Assembly: GCF_963678635.1 (NCBI RefSeq)
Contig: NC_087066.1
Coordinates: 8,983,616 to 9,047,615, forward strand
From: Symsagittifera roscoffensis
Lineage: Eukaryota; Xenacoelomorpha; Acoela; Convolutidae
Direction: 5' to 3'
Length of the DNA stretch: 64,000 nt
Translations under genes and position numbers: made by a program
Notes under the pieces: model-generated
Told to the model about the DNA's origin: nothing
The model's database searches: none
Seen by the model: only the letters and a program-made list of their open reading frames with translations
In this document: in pieces, positions 45,166-57,100 of the stretch
Layout: the number at the start of each line of letters is the position of its first letter
Numbering within the stretch: position 1 is the stretch's first letter

Positions 45166-46300
45166 TTAGTTTGAGTCTGGAAAATCTGGACATAAGGTCT
45201 GGAAAGTCTGGACATGAGTCGCGCCAAGGGTCGCGCCGCATCCGGATTTAGACCCAAAATGCATAATCACGCAGAGAGTTTGGGTCTGGAAAGTCTGGAG
45301 ATACGGTCTGGAAAGTCTGGACAGGAGTCGCGCCAAGGTCGCGCTGCATCCGGATTCAGACCCAAATTGCATAGTCGCGCCGAGAGTTTGAGTCTGGAAA
45401 GTCTGGACATGAGTCGCGCCAAGAGTCGTGCCAAGAGTCGCACCGCATCCGGATTTAGACCCAAATTGCATAGTCGCGCCGCGAGTTTGAGTCTGGAAAA
45501 TCTGGACATAAGGTCTGGAAAGTCTATACATGAGTCGCGCTAAGGGTCGCGCTGCATCCGGATTCAAATCCAAATTGCATAGTCGCGCCGAGAGTTTGAG
45601 TCTGGAAAATCTGGACATAAAGTCTGGAAAGTCTATAGATGAGTCGCGCTAAAGGTCGCGCTGCATCCGGAGTCAAATCCAAATTGCATAGTCGCGCCGA
45701 GAGTTTGAGTCTGGAAAATCTGGACATAAGGTCTGGAAAGTCTATACATGAGTCGTGCCAAGAGTCGCGCCGCATCCGGATTTAGACCCAAATTGCATAG
45801 TCGCGCCGAGAGTTTGAGTCTGGAAAGTCTGGACATGAGTCGCGCCAAGAGTCGTGCCAAGAGTCGCGCCGCATCCGGATTTAGACCCAAATTGCATAGT
45901 CGCGCCGCGAGTTTGAGTCTGGAAAATCTGGACATAAGGTCTGGAAAGTCTATACATGAGTCGCGCTAAGGGTCGCGCTGCATCCGGATTCAAATCCAAA
46001 TTGCATAGTCGCGCCGAGAGTTTGAGTCTGGAAAATCTGGACATAAGGTCTGGAAAGTCTATACATGAGTCGCGCTAAGGGTCGCGCTGCATCCGGATTC
46101 AAATCCAAATTGCATAGTCGCGCCGAGAGTTTGAGTCTGGAAAATCTGGACATAAGGTCTGGAAAATCTGGACATAAGGTCTGGAAAATCTGGACATGAG
46201 TCGCGCCAAGAGTCGTGCCAAGAGTCGCGCCGCATCCGGATTTAGACCCAAATTGCATAGTCGCGCCGAGAGTTTGAGTCTGGAAAGTCTGGACATGAGT
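45166..46300. repeat. 109-bp satellite array, relatively GC-rich
   Basis: About ten units built on GAGTCTGGAAAGTCTGGACAT, AGTCGCGCCAAGAGTCGCGCC, GCATCCGGATT.A.ACCCAAATTGCATAGTCGCGCC. Two unit flavours alternate (TCTATACATG versus TCTGGACATG), and short internal sub-repeats change the length. The array runs into the assembly gap, so its true length is unknown. Long ORFs on both strands only reflect the repeat. Confidence 0.9.
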
Positions 46301-46500
46301 NNNNNNNNNNNNNNNNNNNNNNNNNNNNNNNNNNNNNNNNNNNNNNNNNNNNNNNNNNNNNNNNNNNNNNNNNNNNNNNNNNNNNNNNNNNNNNNNNNNN
46401 NNNNNNNNNNNNNNNNNNNNNNNNNNNNNNNNNNNNNNNNNNNNNNNNNNNNNNNNNNNNNNNNNNNNNNNNNNNNNNNNNNNNNNNNNNNNNNNNNNNN
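46301..46500. other. Assembly gap (200 N)
   Basis: Fixed-size placeholder inside or at the end of the satellite. Confidence 0.99.
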
Positions 46501-49150
46501 ATACGTTTTTTTTCCGAGAAATTTAAGTTGTCCTACGGAAGTTGTTCAAGCTAAGAAACTTTTTTCTAGAAAATTTTTTTCTTAAGCAAGCTATTCAAGC
46601 CATAAAAATATGAAATTTTTCAAGGTAATTCACCACGAGAAACGGATGGCGAAAAGTTTCTCTTGTTTTTCTATTTAAGGCGTTCAAGTGACATTATTCA
46701 AGTTGTTTCATAGAACGAATCGGTTTGAGAAAAAAAATTTCTTAAACAAGACAATCAAATTAAGTCACTTCAACATTTAAAGTTAATTCATGAAGCGAAT
46801 AGCTTGGCAAAAACTTTAAAGTTTTTAAATAAGCTAATCAAGCGATGGAATTTTGAAAACTGTTATTTAGACAAAAATCTTACTTATTTTATTTCATAGA
46901 GCAAAGTTTTTTGGAAAGAGTCAAAGTTTTTAGCAAGCTTTTCATAAACGAGTTTTAGAGATATTTTAAGTTGTTTCTAAGAAAGAATCAGTTCACAAAA
47001 AATTTTTCGTAGGTTCGTAGGCAAGCTTATCACGCTGAAAAAACGTTTTTTATTTTTTTTTGCATGGAGCGATTCGGTTCACAAAAAACAAATCTTTTTT
47101 AGACAAAATATTCCAGCTATGAAATTTTTTAAGCTATTCGATAGACCAAATCGGTTTCATTCAAATTAAAGTTTTCGGAAGCATGAAATTTAGAGGGAAT
47201 CAGTTCACAAAAAAAAATAAGATATACAAGCTATGAAACGATTGAAAATATTTCATAGACCGAATCGGATCGCAAAAAGTTGAAGTTTTTTAATATTTGA
47301 AAAAAACCTTTGAATAATTTCATGTTGTTTTATGAAGCGAATTGGCTCCCCAAATACTCAGTTTTTTAAGCTATTCGATTCGAGCCAGTGTAATAATAAT
47401 AAAAAAAAATTTCCTCAGCAAGACATCAACACTAACGAAACTAATTATAGTTATTCATGAAGCAAATCGATTACCAAAAAAACTTAAATTTTTTGTTAAT
47501 AAGCTAAACAAGCGATGAAATTTTGAAACATTTCAGATTGTTGCTTACGCCATAGAGTTTTCAAGGAAGTTTAAGTTTTCCAACGCAAGTTACTCGCTCA
47601 ATGGAAACTTGAATTTTTTAAAGCTATTTCATTACGACATTAGGATGAAGAAAAAAAAAAGCTTTCTATTGAAGCAATTCGAAATATGAGAGTTTGAAAT
47701 AGTTCAAATTCTTTTTTCGAGTGAAAAACTTTGCAAAAAGAAATAGTTTTTTTAAAGCCAGCTAATCGAGCCAGGAACTTCGAAATAATCAAAAAATTTA
47801 ATTAGACCGACTCGTTCCGCAAAAATTATAAATTTCTTATGCAAGCTATTCAAGCACTGAATTTTGGAAAAATTTCAGGTCGCATAGAAAGAATCAGTTG
47901 GCAAAAATTCACAGTTTTTCTTAGTTGGTTTCTTAAGCGATGAAATTTTGATACAATTCAAGTTGTTTCATACAGCTAATAGCTTGCTTAGAAAACTCCT
48001 AATGTTTTTGCCACTTAATACGCTCTATCAAACAACTCAGAGTTTTTCTAAGTTCCTCCCTTGCTTGAATAGTTTGCCTAGAAAAACTTAATTTTTCCGC
48101 GAACTGAATAGCTAGCTAGTTCGGCGAAAAATTATGTTTTTCTAGGCAAGCTATTCAAGCATTGATGGAACTTTGAAAAACTCTGAGTTGTTTCATAGAG
48201 CTTATCAAGTGAAAAAAAAAATTAGGGTTTTTCTAAGAAAACTATTCGATTCATGAAGCAATTAAGTTAATTCGTGATTCGAACCGGATTGCGAAAAGTT
48301 TTGGTATTTCTAACAAAACCTTTTCAGCTATGCATCTTTGAAAAATTGTGCTCCCAGCTGAAGGAAATCTGTTCACGAAAACTTCAATTTTTTCTAGAGC
48401 AATTTTTTCAACCTATGAAATGTTTTTATCGAACCGCCTGGCAAAGTTTTTTTCAAAAAAACTATTTAAGCAATGAGCCCTTGAGCATCTTCAACTCGTT
48501 TGCTAGGTTGAATTGGTTCGTGCAAATTTTTTGCTAGGTTAGCTATTCGAGATTTGAAACTTTGAAATAATTCAAGTTAATTCAATGATTGAGTCAGTTC
48601 GCTAAAAGTTTATTTTTTCTAAGCAAGCTATTCCAGCTCTGAAACTTTGATTCCAGAATATTCCAGACTTTCAAATTTTTGATGGTTCCTCTGAAAGATT
48701 CGTAGACTTTTTGATCTAAGCCTTCCAAATCCTTGTGTTCGGTGGTATTTCTTAATCATTGCGCCTTATAACTATAACAAACATGTATCGATTATTATAT
48801 AAGAAGAGTTAAGTTAATTCCTGAACCGTACCTGATTGCGAAAAGCCTTAATGTTTCTAAGAAACACTTTTCAGCTATGAGTCTTCGAGAATTCGAGTAT
48901 TCGAAGATATTATTAGAAGCAATCTGTTCGCAAAAACTTTTTTCTACAGCAATTTTTTCAACCTATGAAATATTTTTTATACATCGGACCTCTAACCAAA
49001 AATTTTTCTAAGAAAGCTACTCAAACATTGAACCCTTAAAACTTTTCAAATTGTTTCGTAAACTGAATCGGTTTGAACAAAATTATTACTAGGGTAGCTA
49101 TTCCAGCTCTGAAACTTGAAGTTTTCAAGTTTTGTTACAGACCGTGAATT
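46501..49150. repeat. Ancient degenerate tandem repeat
   Basis: The phrases AAGCAAGCTATTCAAGC, ATGAAATTTTGAAAA, CAAGTTGTTTCATAGA and CGAATCGGTTCGCAAAAA recur in this order roughly every 80-100 bp with heavy divergence. No coding content. Confidence 0.7.
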
Positions 49151-49439
49151 GGCTTGTTGAAAATTAGTTTTTTTGTGAGCCTGGTGGTTGGTTCTTTTAG
49201 TTGAATTGTTTCAGAGTAAAAACATAGCCAACAGACAGCTGGAAACGAGTAATGAACGCAAGGAAACTGAAAAAAATCCTTCGACTTTCCTAGCACTCAC
49301 AAGCCGCAAATTTCCATAACGCTAGCTTTCACGTCCTACGACTCCTTATTACACTTTTTGATTACAATATTTTAAAATATTTCAAACAATTGTCATCTCT
49401 GATTTGATATAATGGCACGTTTGATTGCGCCATCCCCTT

Positions 49440-49610
49440 CTCGCGACCGCGTTGCATTCATTTTAGGATTCGAGTCCCAGTTATCTAGTCCTTGTGCGAC
49501 CATCGCGACTTAAGATGCGACTTTCCGCGACTCAAGTTGCGATTTTTCTGACCTTGCGCGACCGCCGCGACTCAAGTGGCGACTTTGCGCAGCTCAAAAA
49601 CCTCTGTATA
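49440..49610. repeat. Short GCGACTCAAG-type repeat patch
   Basis: Several copies of CGCGACTCAAGTTGCGA, CATCGCGACTTAAGATGCG and CCGCGACTCAAGTGGCG, each partly self-complementary. Confidence 0.5.
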
Positions 49611-50113
49611 ATTTCTGGGGTCTTCAGTTTATTTAAACAGAGAGGAAGAGATTCAAAAATTTCAGAATATTTTAGTCTGCAGAAAGCTCATGAGAAATGT
49701 GCTTTGAACTCCCACTACTTGTATACAGCTCTCAATGAAAATGTGCAAATTATTAGTCCTTGCCATTAGATTTGTACAGATCTCTGCCGTGCGTAGTGAA
49801 AAACATTGAAATTTTTACAAAGTTTGTTTTAAATCATCCTATCAACGAACAGTCTTTATAGTTCATTTTCAAAAACTGCGTCGATGAAATTGAACGGGGA
49901 AGTTGATAGTAAAAACTGAATCATCAATCAAAGAAGCGATTCTGTATCAAAACCAGCAATCACTTTCATTTTCAAACCAACGCAGCCTTTGTATCATATT
50001 CATATCCTTGTCGTTTCAAATCATAGCACAGAGAAAACTTAAATCACATCATGTTTGATCTGCATTAATGTGGCATACGTGAGTCTCTGTGTAGTTCATC
50101 CTCTCGTTTGATG

Positions 50114-50334
50114 TTAGTATCCTTCCTTGAGACATTCGCGGTACTCGTCTTCCAATTTATGCACACAATTATCTTTTTCAATTTTGTTTTTACTTTTCCA
50201 GCAAGCTCCATCTACATCCTTTTTTATGTAATGTTTCATGCAGCAGTCATGTGCCAACTTGCTGATTGGGTAGCCCAACGCTTTAGCTTCGTATTCTTCC
50301 TTGCTATGTCGTGTACAATCGTTGTAAATGTCTT
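50114..50334 (-). pseudogene. Last exon of the six-cysteine family, no visible exons 1-3
   Basis: Acceptor TTTTTTGTAG, then 221 nt as in copy 1, ending with a stop. Six cysteines in C-x23-CC-x12-C-x11-C-x10-C, GACWKS and YRECLKEGY are intact. About 330 bp of 3' flank (about 49790-50113) also matches the 3' flank of copy 1. I found no exons 1-3 within about 3 kb upstream on the minus strand, and an inverted-repeat element sits at 50765-51437. Either a fragment, or the last exon of a gene whose other exons lie far away. Confidence 0.7.
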
Positions 50335-50764
50335 CTACAAAAAACAGCTTTTCAAGATTAAATAACTTTGATTACCGGTAATTGAACCCACCGTAAGAAC
50401 GTCAAGCTCTAAATAACGGTTGGAAAACGTACTGAACTAGAAAATTCCCTCAGTTTTAAAAAAAATTGATTTGATTTTTGATGTGCTAAAGTCAAACATA
50501 TTGCTGAGTCTGCATTTTGAGCTCAAGGAAACAATAAAATTCAAACACTCTCTATTTCTCAGAAAGACAGAACAAAAGGTTACGAAAATTCACAACTGGT
50601 TTTTTCAACAATTTTTCTCCGATATGCATAAGGACACCAAACTCGGTAAGTTTTGTATCAGCATGCTTGGATTCCACAAATTTTGTCTCCTTTTCCTGCA
50701 AATTAGGAAACGAAATCAAATATGATCGTTGAATTGGAATGGAAAAACAAATGCGTAAACATCA

Positions 50765-51437
50765 CCCGTACCCAGAGGATTTTCTGTGCAAGATCTGAAA
50801 TTCTTTATTTTGTACATAAATTGATTCTCAGATCTGATATTTTTTGTTTCAGATCTTGATAAAATTTTACAAATTTCAGATCTGAGAAATCCTTTGTTAA
50901 ATTATAAATTATGCATTTTGAGTAAAAAATGGATTTTTTTATTTTTTGATGTTTCTGCAATACACAATTATGTTTAGATTAACTAGCGGTCAGAAAAACT
51001 TTTTTCACAAACCGTTTTTTTCGAACTAAGTTTCTTGTTCAACTGTGTTAAAATTTTTTCAAAAACTGTTAAAAACCTGTAATATTTTTGATTTTCATTC
51101 GCTACTCATGCCTTTCCAATGTTTATCTCATGCTTGGGAAAACATACTACGCCAGTCTCCAACTCGAGACTATGCTGAGCACCTGCTAAGAGCTAGCAGA
51201 AGCTAAAAAAATCCAAAGTTGAGTCCAAATCATTGATTTTTCAGATCTGAATTAACCAAGAAAAACTAAATTTCAGATCTGATATTGGATCTGAAATAGA
51301 TTTTTCTCAGATCTGAAATAACCAATCCATAAATTATCCAAGCGTTATTTAAACATTTCACAAATTATTTCAGATCTGAAATTTAGATCTGAAAAAGATT
51401 ATTTCAGATCTGTTTTAAAAAATAAACTGGGTACGGG
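50765..51437. mobile_element. Inverted-repeat element rich in CAGATCTG palindromes
   Basis: Perfect 11-bp terminal inverted repeat CCCGTACCCAG...CTGGGTACGGG, with CA on both sides. Both halves are packed with TTTCAGATCTGAAA-type palindromes around a unique centre. Ends and layout resemble the CCCGCATCCAG elements in the first-exon array and at 37913. Confidence 0.8.
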
Positions 51438-53425
51438 CAGACAATTTTTTTGAAATTACTGTGTTTTTCACCTTTTTCACTCAATTCCGCAGCAACAAAC
51501 TTTTGGCAAAAATCCTTGTTGTGAAAAAAGTTCATTAAATTCCAGCTTCAAAAACTGTAACAAACTGCAGAAAAATTATCTGTCAAATCCAGCGGTGTGC
51601 AAGTTGACTTTTTTGCTCTGTTATAAAACAGAGTTTTGCAATGCTTAAAAAAGTAAGACAATAAAAATCAACTGAGTGTGCTTTAAATTTCACAATGACG
51701 GTCTTGAAGTTGCAATACGAATGAATTGTTCAGAAAAAGTTATCTTCTTTAAAAAGCCGCCAAAAAGGTTTAGATATTTTAAGCAATCAGCAGAATCATT
51801 TCCACAAATCTGCTCAATTTTCTTTTCAGATATGCAAATCAGCAAAAAAATTAACAAAAGTTTTATATTTCGTTCAAAAAATTTTCTGAGATTTTTGTTA
51901 TAGTTCACAGCAACCAATTTGTGGTTTCTTGTGGTTTTTAATTTTCTTTGCGGTTAGCCAAGTTTTATTCCCAACCCCTCGTAAAGTCACAAAGCAAATA
52001 AATAAATACAAAAACTAATCATACGGTTTTTTACGTACAAAAGAGACCAAGACACGGCTTGAAAGCTTCTTCTTTGAAACATAGACACCAGATAGTTGGA
52101 ATTGTCAAAATATGCATAGTAACCAAACAAACTTTTATCTGCAAAAAACGATTTCCGAATTTGAAAGGAAACATTTTCGGCTCTTTTCCACTCGCCCCCC
52201 CCCCCCCCCACCTTTCGAAATATCGAGTTTTTATGTTCTATGCGTGCAGCCAAAATAACACTGAAAACAGGTATAAAAGTTGCGAAAGGTCGGAGAAAGC
52301 GCAAAAAGAACCATTTTGTAGTCATTGTATCGGATGGGGTGATGAAAATTAACTACAAAAATTCCAATAATTCTTCCTAGTTTTTATTGAACATTTCTCA
52401 AATTTTCTCAAGTGAAAACCATAGACCTTCGGTCACCCCCTCCTCACCATTTGAATCAATTGTCATAATTGCTGAGGTGGGATGGTAAAAGTAAATACAA
52501 AAAGGTGGATTTGTATACCGGTGGAGGTAATTAAAATGGAATGAGGACTTATAGAAAAATTTAGAGGGTTTAAAAATGTCTCATTTTCTGTTATCATATA
52601 AACTGAAATTAGAAGGAACAGCAGTGACATTCAATACCTAATCTAAGGAAAATCAGTGAATGAAACAATGGATCCGATAGTTGTTCAAACAGATAGAAAT
52701 GTTCTTGTGGAAACCAGTGACAGAAAAAATTGACTGCGGAATTCTTTGAAAAAAAGTAGAATCCAGCGGCCAAAACGCATTTGTCTGCGGAATCCAAAAC
52801 AAAGCACGAAGCACGCCTTAGCCTTTTTCTCCAAAATTTTTCAAAAAGTTTTCGGAAAACGTGGTAAGTAGTTTTAAAATTTTGGCCTTGAGTAGTGAAA
52901 GGGCGTTGGAATAGTAGTGAAACCGTCGAACTTGAAATGAAATAACAAAAAGTGTCCAGTTTTGCCTAATTTCAAGACAGCTTTTTAAAAATTTTGAAGT
53001 CAACAATGATCTACCTTTGTTGTTTTTTAATTTAACAACGATTTTTCAAAACCACAATTTTTCAGAGAAAAAACATAAAACGCCCACAAAAAGGCAGAGG
53101 AAGCTTCAAAGAGCTATTTTTTTGAAATTCATTTCCGAATATGGAATTGTATCTGTTTCTTAATAGGAGAACGTAACTATTTTAACGATCGAATTTAACC
53201 TGAACGAATTAAACAATAAAAACACCTAATTTCAATATTGAGCTTTCTTGTGCCTCAAATATGCTTGCTTAAATTGTGATCGTTTATCAGTTTTTCTGTT
53301 TTCATGACAAGTCCTAGGCTTGATAGGAATACTGTATGAAATACGTTGTTGTACGTGTTTTCGTTCCGATTTTTGAAAGAAAGTTACAGAACAATGGTAG
53401 TAGTATAGATATACGACACTGGGAT
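51438..53425. other. No gene recognised
   Basis: AT-rich. Contains a C homopolymer at about 52195-52209 and scattered ATTCCGC phrases (52730-52800) like those near 9480-9630. Open stretches show no family resemblance. Confidence 0.45.
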
Positions 53426-53429
53426 CGGG

Positions 53430-53665
53430 GGGGGGGGGTTGATCCCTACAGGGATCATTGGGTATAGATTATACCTAATGATTCCTATGTAAATATTTAT
53501 ACCTAATGATCCCTATGTAAATATTTATACCTAATGATCCCTATGGAAAATATTTATACCTAATAATCCCTATGTATAATTTTTATAGCTAATGATCCCT
53601 ATGTATAATTTTTATAGCTAATGATCCCTATGTATAATTTTTATAGCTAATGATCCCCATGTGAA
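53430..53665. repeat. Minisatellite, 27-30 bp unit
   Basis: About eight units of TATACCTAATGATCCCTATGTAAATATT, the last ones with TATAGCTAATGATCCC. Preceded by a G homopolymer (about 53429-53438). Confidence 0.85.
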
Positions 53666-53878
53666 AGTTGTGTTGGTTAAAACAAAATCGTTCTGGCGAT
53701 ATATTATTTCTTTCCGCCACCTATAGCTCGGCAAGCTATGTTGATATCCAATTGAACTAAAACTATTCAATGCGTTTTGCTGTTGAAGGTCTTTGCGAAT
53801 TGGTTCTTCCAATGTTTCTAGAAAATCTATTGTCTTGGTGAAAATAGATATGAAATGAAATGGTTGAATTATACACAC
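53618..53878 (-). CDS. Unidentified small ORF next to the polymerase element
   Basis: An 86-codon frame, partly over the minisatellite. The stretch upstream of the repeat (PSYRWRKEIIYRQNDFVLTN) has protein-like composition, but I recognise no family. It lies downstream of, and on the same strand as, the polymerase gene, so it could be a further gene or gene fragment of that element. Low confidence. Confidence 0.2.
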   Translation of the reverse strand: MCIIQPFHFISIFTKTIDFLETLEEPIRKDLQQQNALNSFSSIGYQHSLPSYRWRKEIIYRQNDFVLTNTTFTWGSLAIKIIHRDH

Positions 53879-54105
53879 AATCTTCTAAAACAAGTGTCGG
53901 TTAAATGCACCAAAAACAGTTTGGGGTCAATTCCAATATGAAAACTCTCAAAACCACTCCAGATAAAATAGTAACACAAAACCAAAAGTGGATTTAAAGT
54001 AGCCCGCCATTACCTAACAGTGAACAAACGTGGAAGGTAAGTATAATATAGTACACTAATTTACAACATTAAATTTTGTATTCAACTTGAATCAAACACA
54101 TAACC

Positions 54106-57100
54106 TTAGAGTTTTTTGTTTGTTTTGCGTCTCTTTGACTGCGGTGCTGAATCTTCAACTGCTTCGCGGTCGAGGTACCATTCATCATCTGACGACGAAG
54201 AAGAAGTAACTGCATTTGGATCAACCAAATCATCGCTTTCAATATCACGCTCAGCAATTTCCGTGACACGAAATCTACCTGGATCTGGAGCTTCATAGCT
54301 GGTGATACTATTTAACAGGTCTCTCAACGATTGGCTCGGTTGAGTATCCAACACAAGAAAGCTATCTTCTGACCCATAATTCGTATCCTGCGTGAAGATT
54401 TCTTCTTGGTTCGAGCTCTGCTGACCCCTGTCGACTAACTCTTCTTCTTCCTGGAAAAATTTCAGCCAAGCGTCTAAATCTTGATCTTTGTGGTGACTGG
54501 TGCTATTAATTTCACTCACGTTCCTTTCGCTATCATCATCATCATCCTGATTGCTATCGGGAAAGATAGAAGCATTTACGGTTCTATAGTGACCGTATGG
54601 CAATGTGGAGATACCATCGCTGAGGATGTATCGCTTATCATCATAGGCTGATAATGCGATTTTGTTTGCTCGAACAGTGTTCAGAATGTGCCTCTCGGAG
54701 ATGATGCGAGTATTTTCAGCTCGTACAAGGTTTCCAGACGCGAGAGTTTCGATGTATTTTTCATGAGTTAGCAACCGTTAAGTCACCTTAGTGATTGCTT
54801 TTGCTGAGTGCTTCCGTGTATCTATAAAAAAATTGATGCTCACTAATCATTTTGTATCTAACTGTTTACAAAGTTATACTTGAAGTTGAAAATAAAAAAG
54901 TATGAACGCATCCTTTTCGGAAGATCCACACCCCCCCCTCATTTAAAAAAAGGTGATATTCATTTAACCTACCCCTCGCCCCTTACCCCCACCCACAGAA
55001 ACACAAAAAAACTCAAGTCATCAAAAAATTTCACTTAGAAAAAAATGTTTTTTTTTCATAAAAATTTTTTTTCCAAAATTTTTTTTAAAAAAATTTTTCA
55101 AAATTTTTTTTTTCCAAAATTTTTTTTTGATGACAAAAAGTTTTTTTTAACAAAATTTTTCTTACAACATTTTTTTTTTTACCAAATTTTTTTTCCAACG
55201 AAATTTTTTTGACAAAATTTTTTTAAAATTTTTTTGTGAAGTTTTTTTAACGAAAATTTTAGACATTTTTTTCAAAATATTTCAAAAATTTTTTTTTGAA
55301 AAATTTTTCGGAATATTTTAATTTTTGAAAACAAAAAGCGCTCTTTGAACAATTTTGAGCCGGAAATTTTGAAGGAAATGTACTTACTTCGCGATAGTAT
55401 TGAATAAAGCTTTGGCTTCAATGCAACAAATTCTGTAATTATATCACCCGGGAATTCGTCTTTAAACTTTAAAACTGTAATTTTTTTTCTGCATTGTAGA
55501 GGAAGTGGTCCGATGGATAATTGGAGAAGTCAAAGTTGTCCAAAATTTCACGTTTCTCGTACAGTTTCTCATAAAAATTGGAGTTTTTTTCCGTTCTTAT
55601 TTCGTACATTAGGCTGTCAGTGTCTGAGTACAAGAGGTGACAGTTGAAGTTGGGCTTCATAACCTCGTAGTGAAATTTGTACATCTCCAACTTTGCTAGC
55701 TCTAGTATACACGCTCCTACAATTGTGGGTACATCCCATCTGATTTTCGTTGGTGCTAATGTCAATGCAACCATGTCTTCGCCAAAAATTTTGTAGGTTT
55801 CAAATTCAAACTTACTTATATTTCGCATTGTTTCTTCAGCATCTCGTAAAATCTTGAATTTCATTCTCTTTCTTTTTGACTCACACATTTTCCCATAAAT
55901 TGAATTGATCAATAGTTTGTACAGGGCTTCTTCAAACTTGTTTTTTGCCGCTTTCCGTTTGTTTGTATTTAGAGTTATGTACGGTTCGAGCCACAATTCT
56001 TGTTTGAACTTTACGATGCGATACAGTTTTGTAACGATAAGGCCAAGCTTCACGTAGAGTTTTAGGATTTTATAATGAATTTTATAATGAATTTTATCAT
56101 GTAAAGTTTGTAGAAGTTTTTTAACTTTACCTATTGTTGGTCCACAGTTTTCATTGTTTTTCATTTGTTCTGAGATATTTGTTTGGTATCTGCTCAACCA
56201 ATCTTTTTGAACAACTTCCTTAGTGGGTGCCAGTGGATAGTCACGGTGACTTTCATGCAACAATTGAGGGTATTTTAAATCAATTTCAACAATATAACCG
56301 TAGTCTGAATCGTCAGGGGTTGCTAAAATTTCTTCTTTTGACATGGAATTCTCATCTTCGTTTTCTTGATTATTTCTTTCAATTCTAACTCCGATTGTCT
56401 CGAAATGACGTGCAGGCAGTTTGTGAGTTTGCATTACTCCACCGTATAAGTTGTTGGCATCAACCATGAAGCCATAGGTAGTATCTTCGCTCGAATTAAA
56501 TGTTTCGTTCATTTGCCTGTTGTTTGCAGTGAACTGTCGTTTTTCAAAGATTGATGCAGTACCACCTCGCATCATTTTTCAACCATGTCTAAATGATCTC
56601 AATCCGTTAGCAATTCAACATCAGCTTTACATACCCGCTTGAAAGCGTCACCAGCTAAATTGGAAGCGGTAAAATGATGAGCACAATCAAGGCTGTATGT
56701 TTCATAGCTGATAGAGCGGAATTCCTCAAAGACACAGGCTAGGAGCAATGTGTCACATGATAAATATAAGTCATGATAGTCGCGCAGGTTCCGACAATTA
56801 AATTGATTGAAAGCTTCTTTTGCTTCAACCAAGTTATCAGCACTAATAGCAATTTTATCTCCGTCTAAACTATTCACCCACTTTTCGAGAGGCGGTAACC
56901 CTTTTTCGTCAAACTTTTTACGGTCGGTCATGTAATTATAAGGATAGAATCCTTTTCTACGTATGAGAGTTCTAAAAGTTTGGCTTACGTTTTGAAAGTG
57001 GTTTTCCAGAATTGTAAATTTGTTGTCAGGCAAGTTGTCAACTAACTTTTGTAGTGATGAGTTTAGAAACTTGAAAGAATCTATAAAACGAAGATACTCA

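Noticed and set aside
45166-46258. Long ORFs of 80-150 codons on both strands of the satellite
   Set aside because: Generated by the 109-bp repeat, present on both strands and in several frames.
50108-50365. 85-codon plus-strand hydrophobic ORF resembling a membrane protein
   Set aside because: It is the antisense shadow of the six-cysteine last exon on the minus strand.
52190-52211. C homopolymer as a regulatory feature
   Set aside because: A simple homopolymer with no supporting context.
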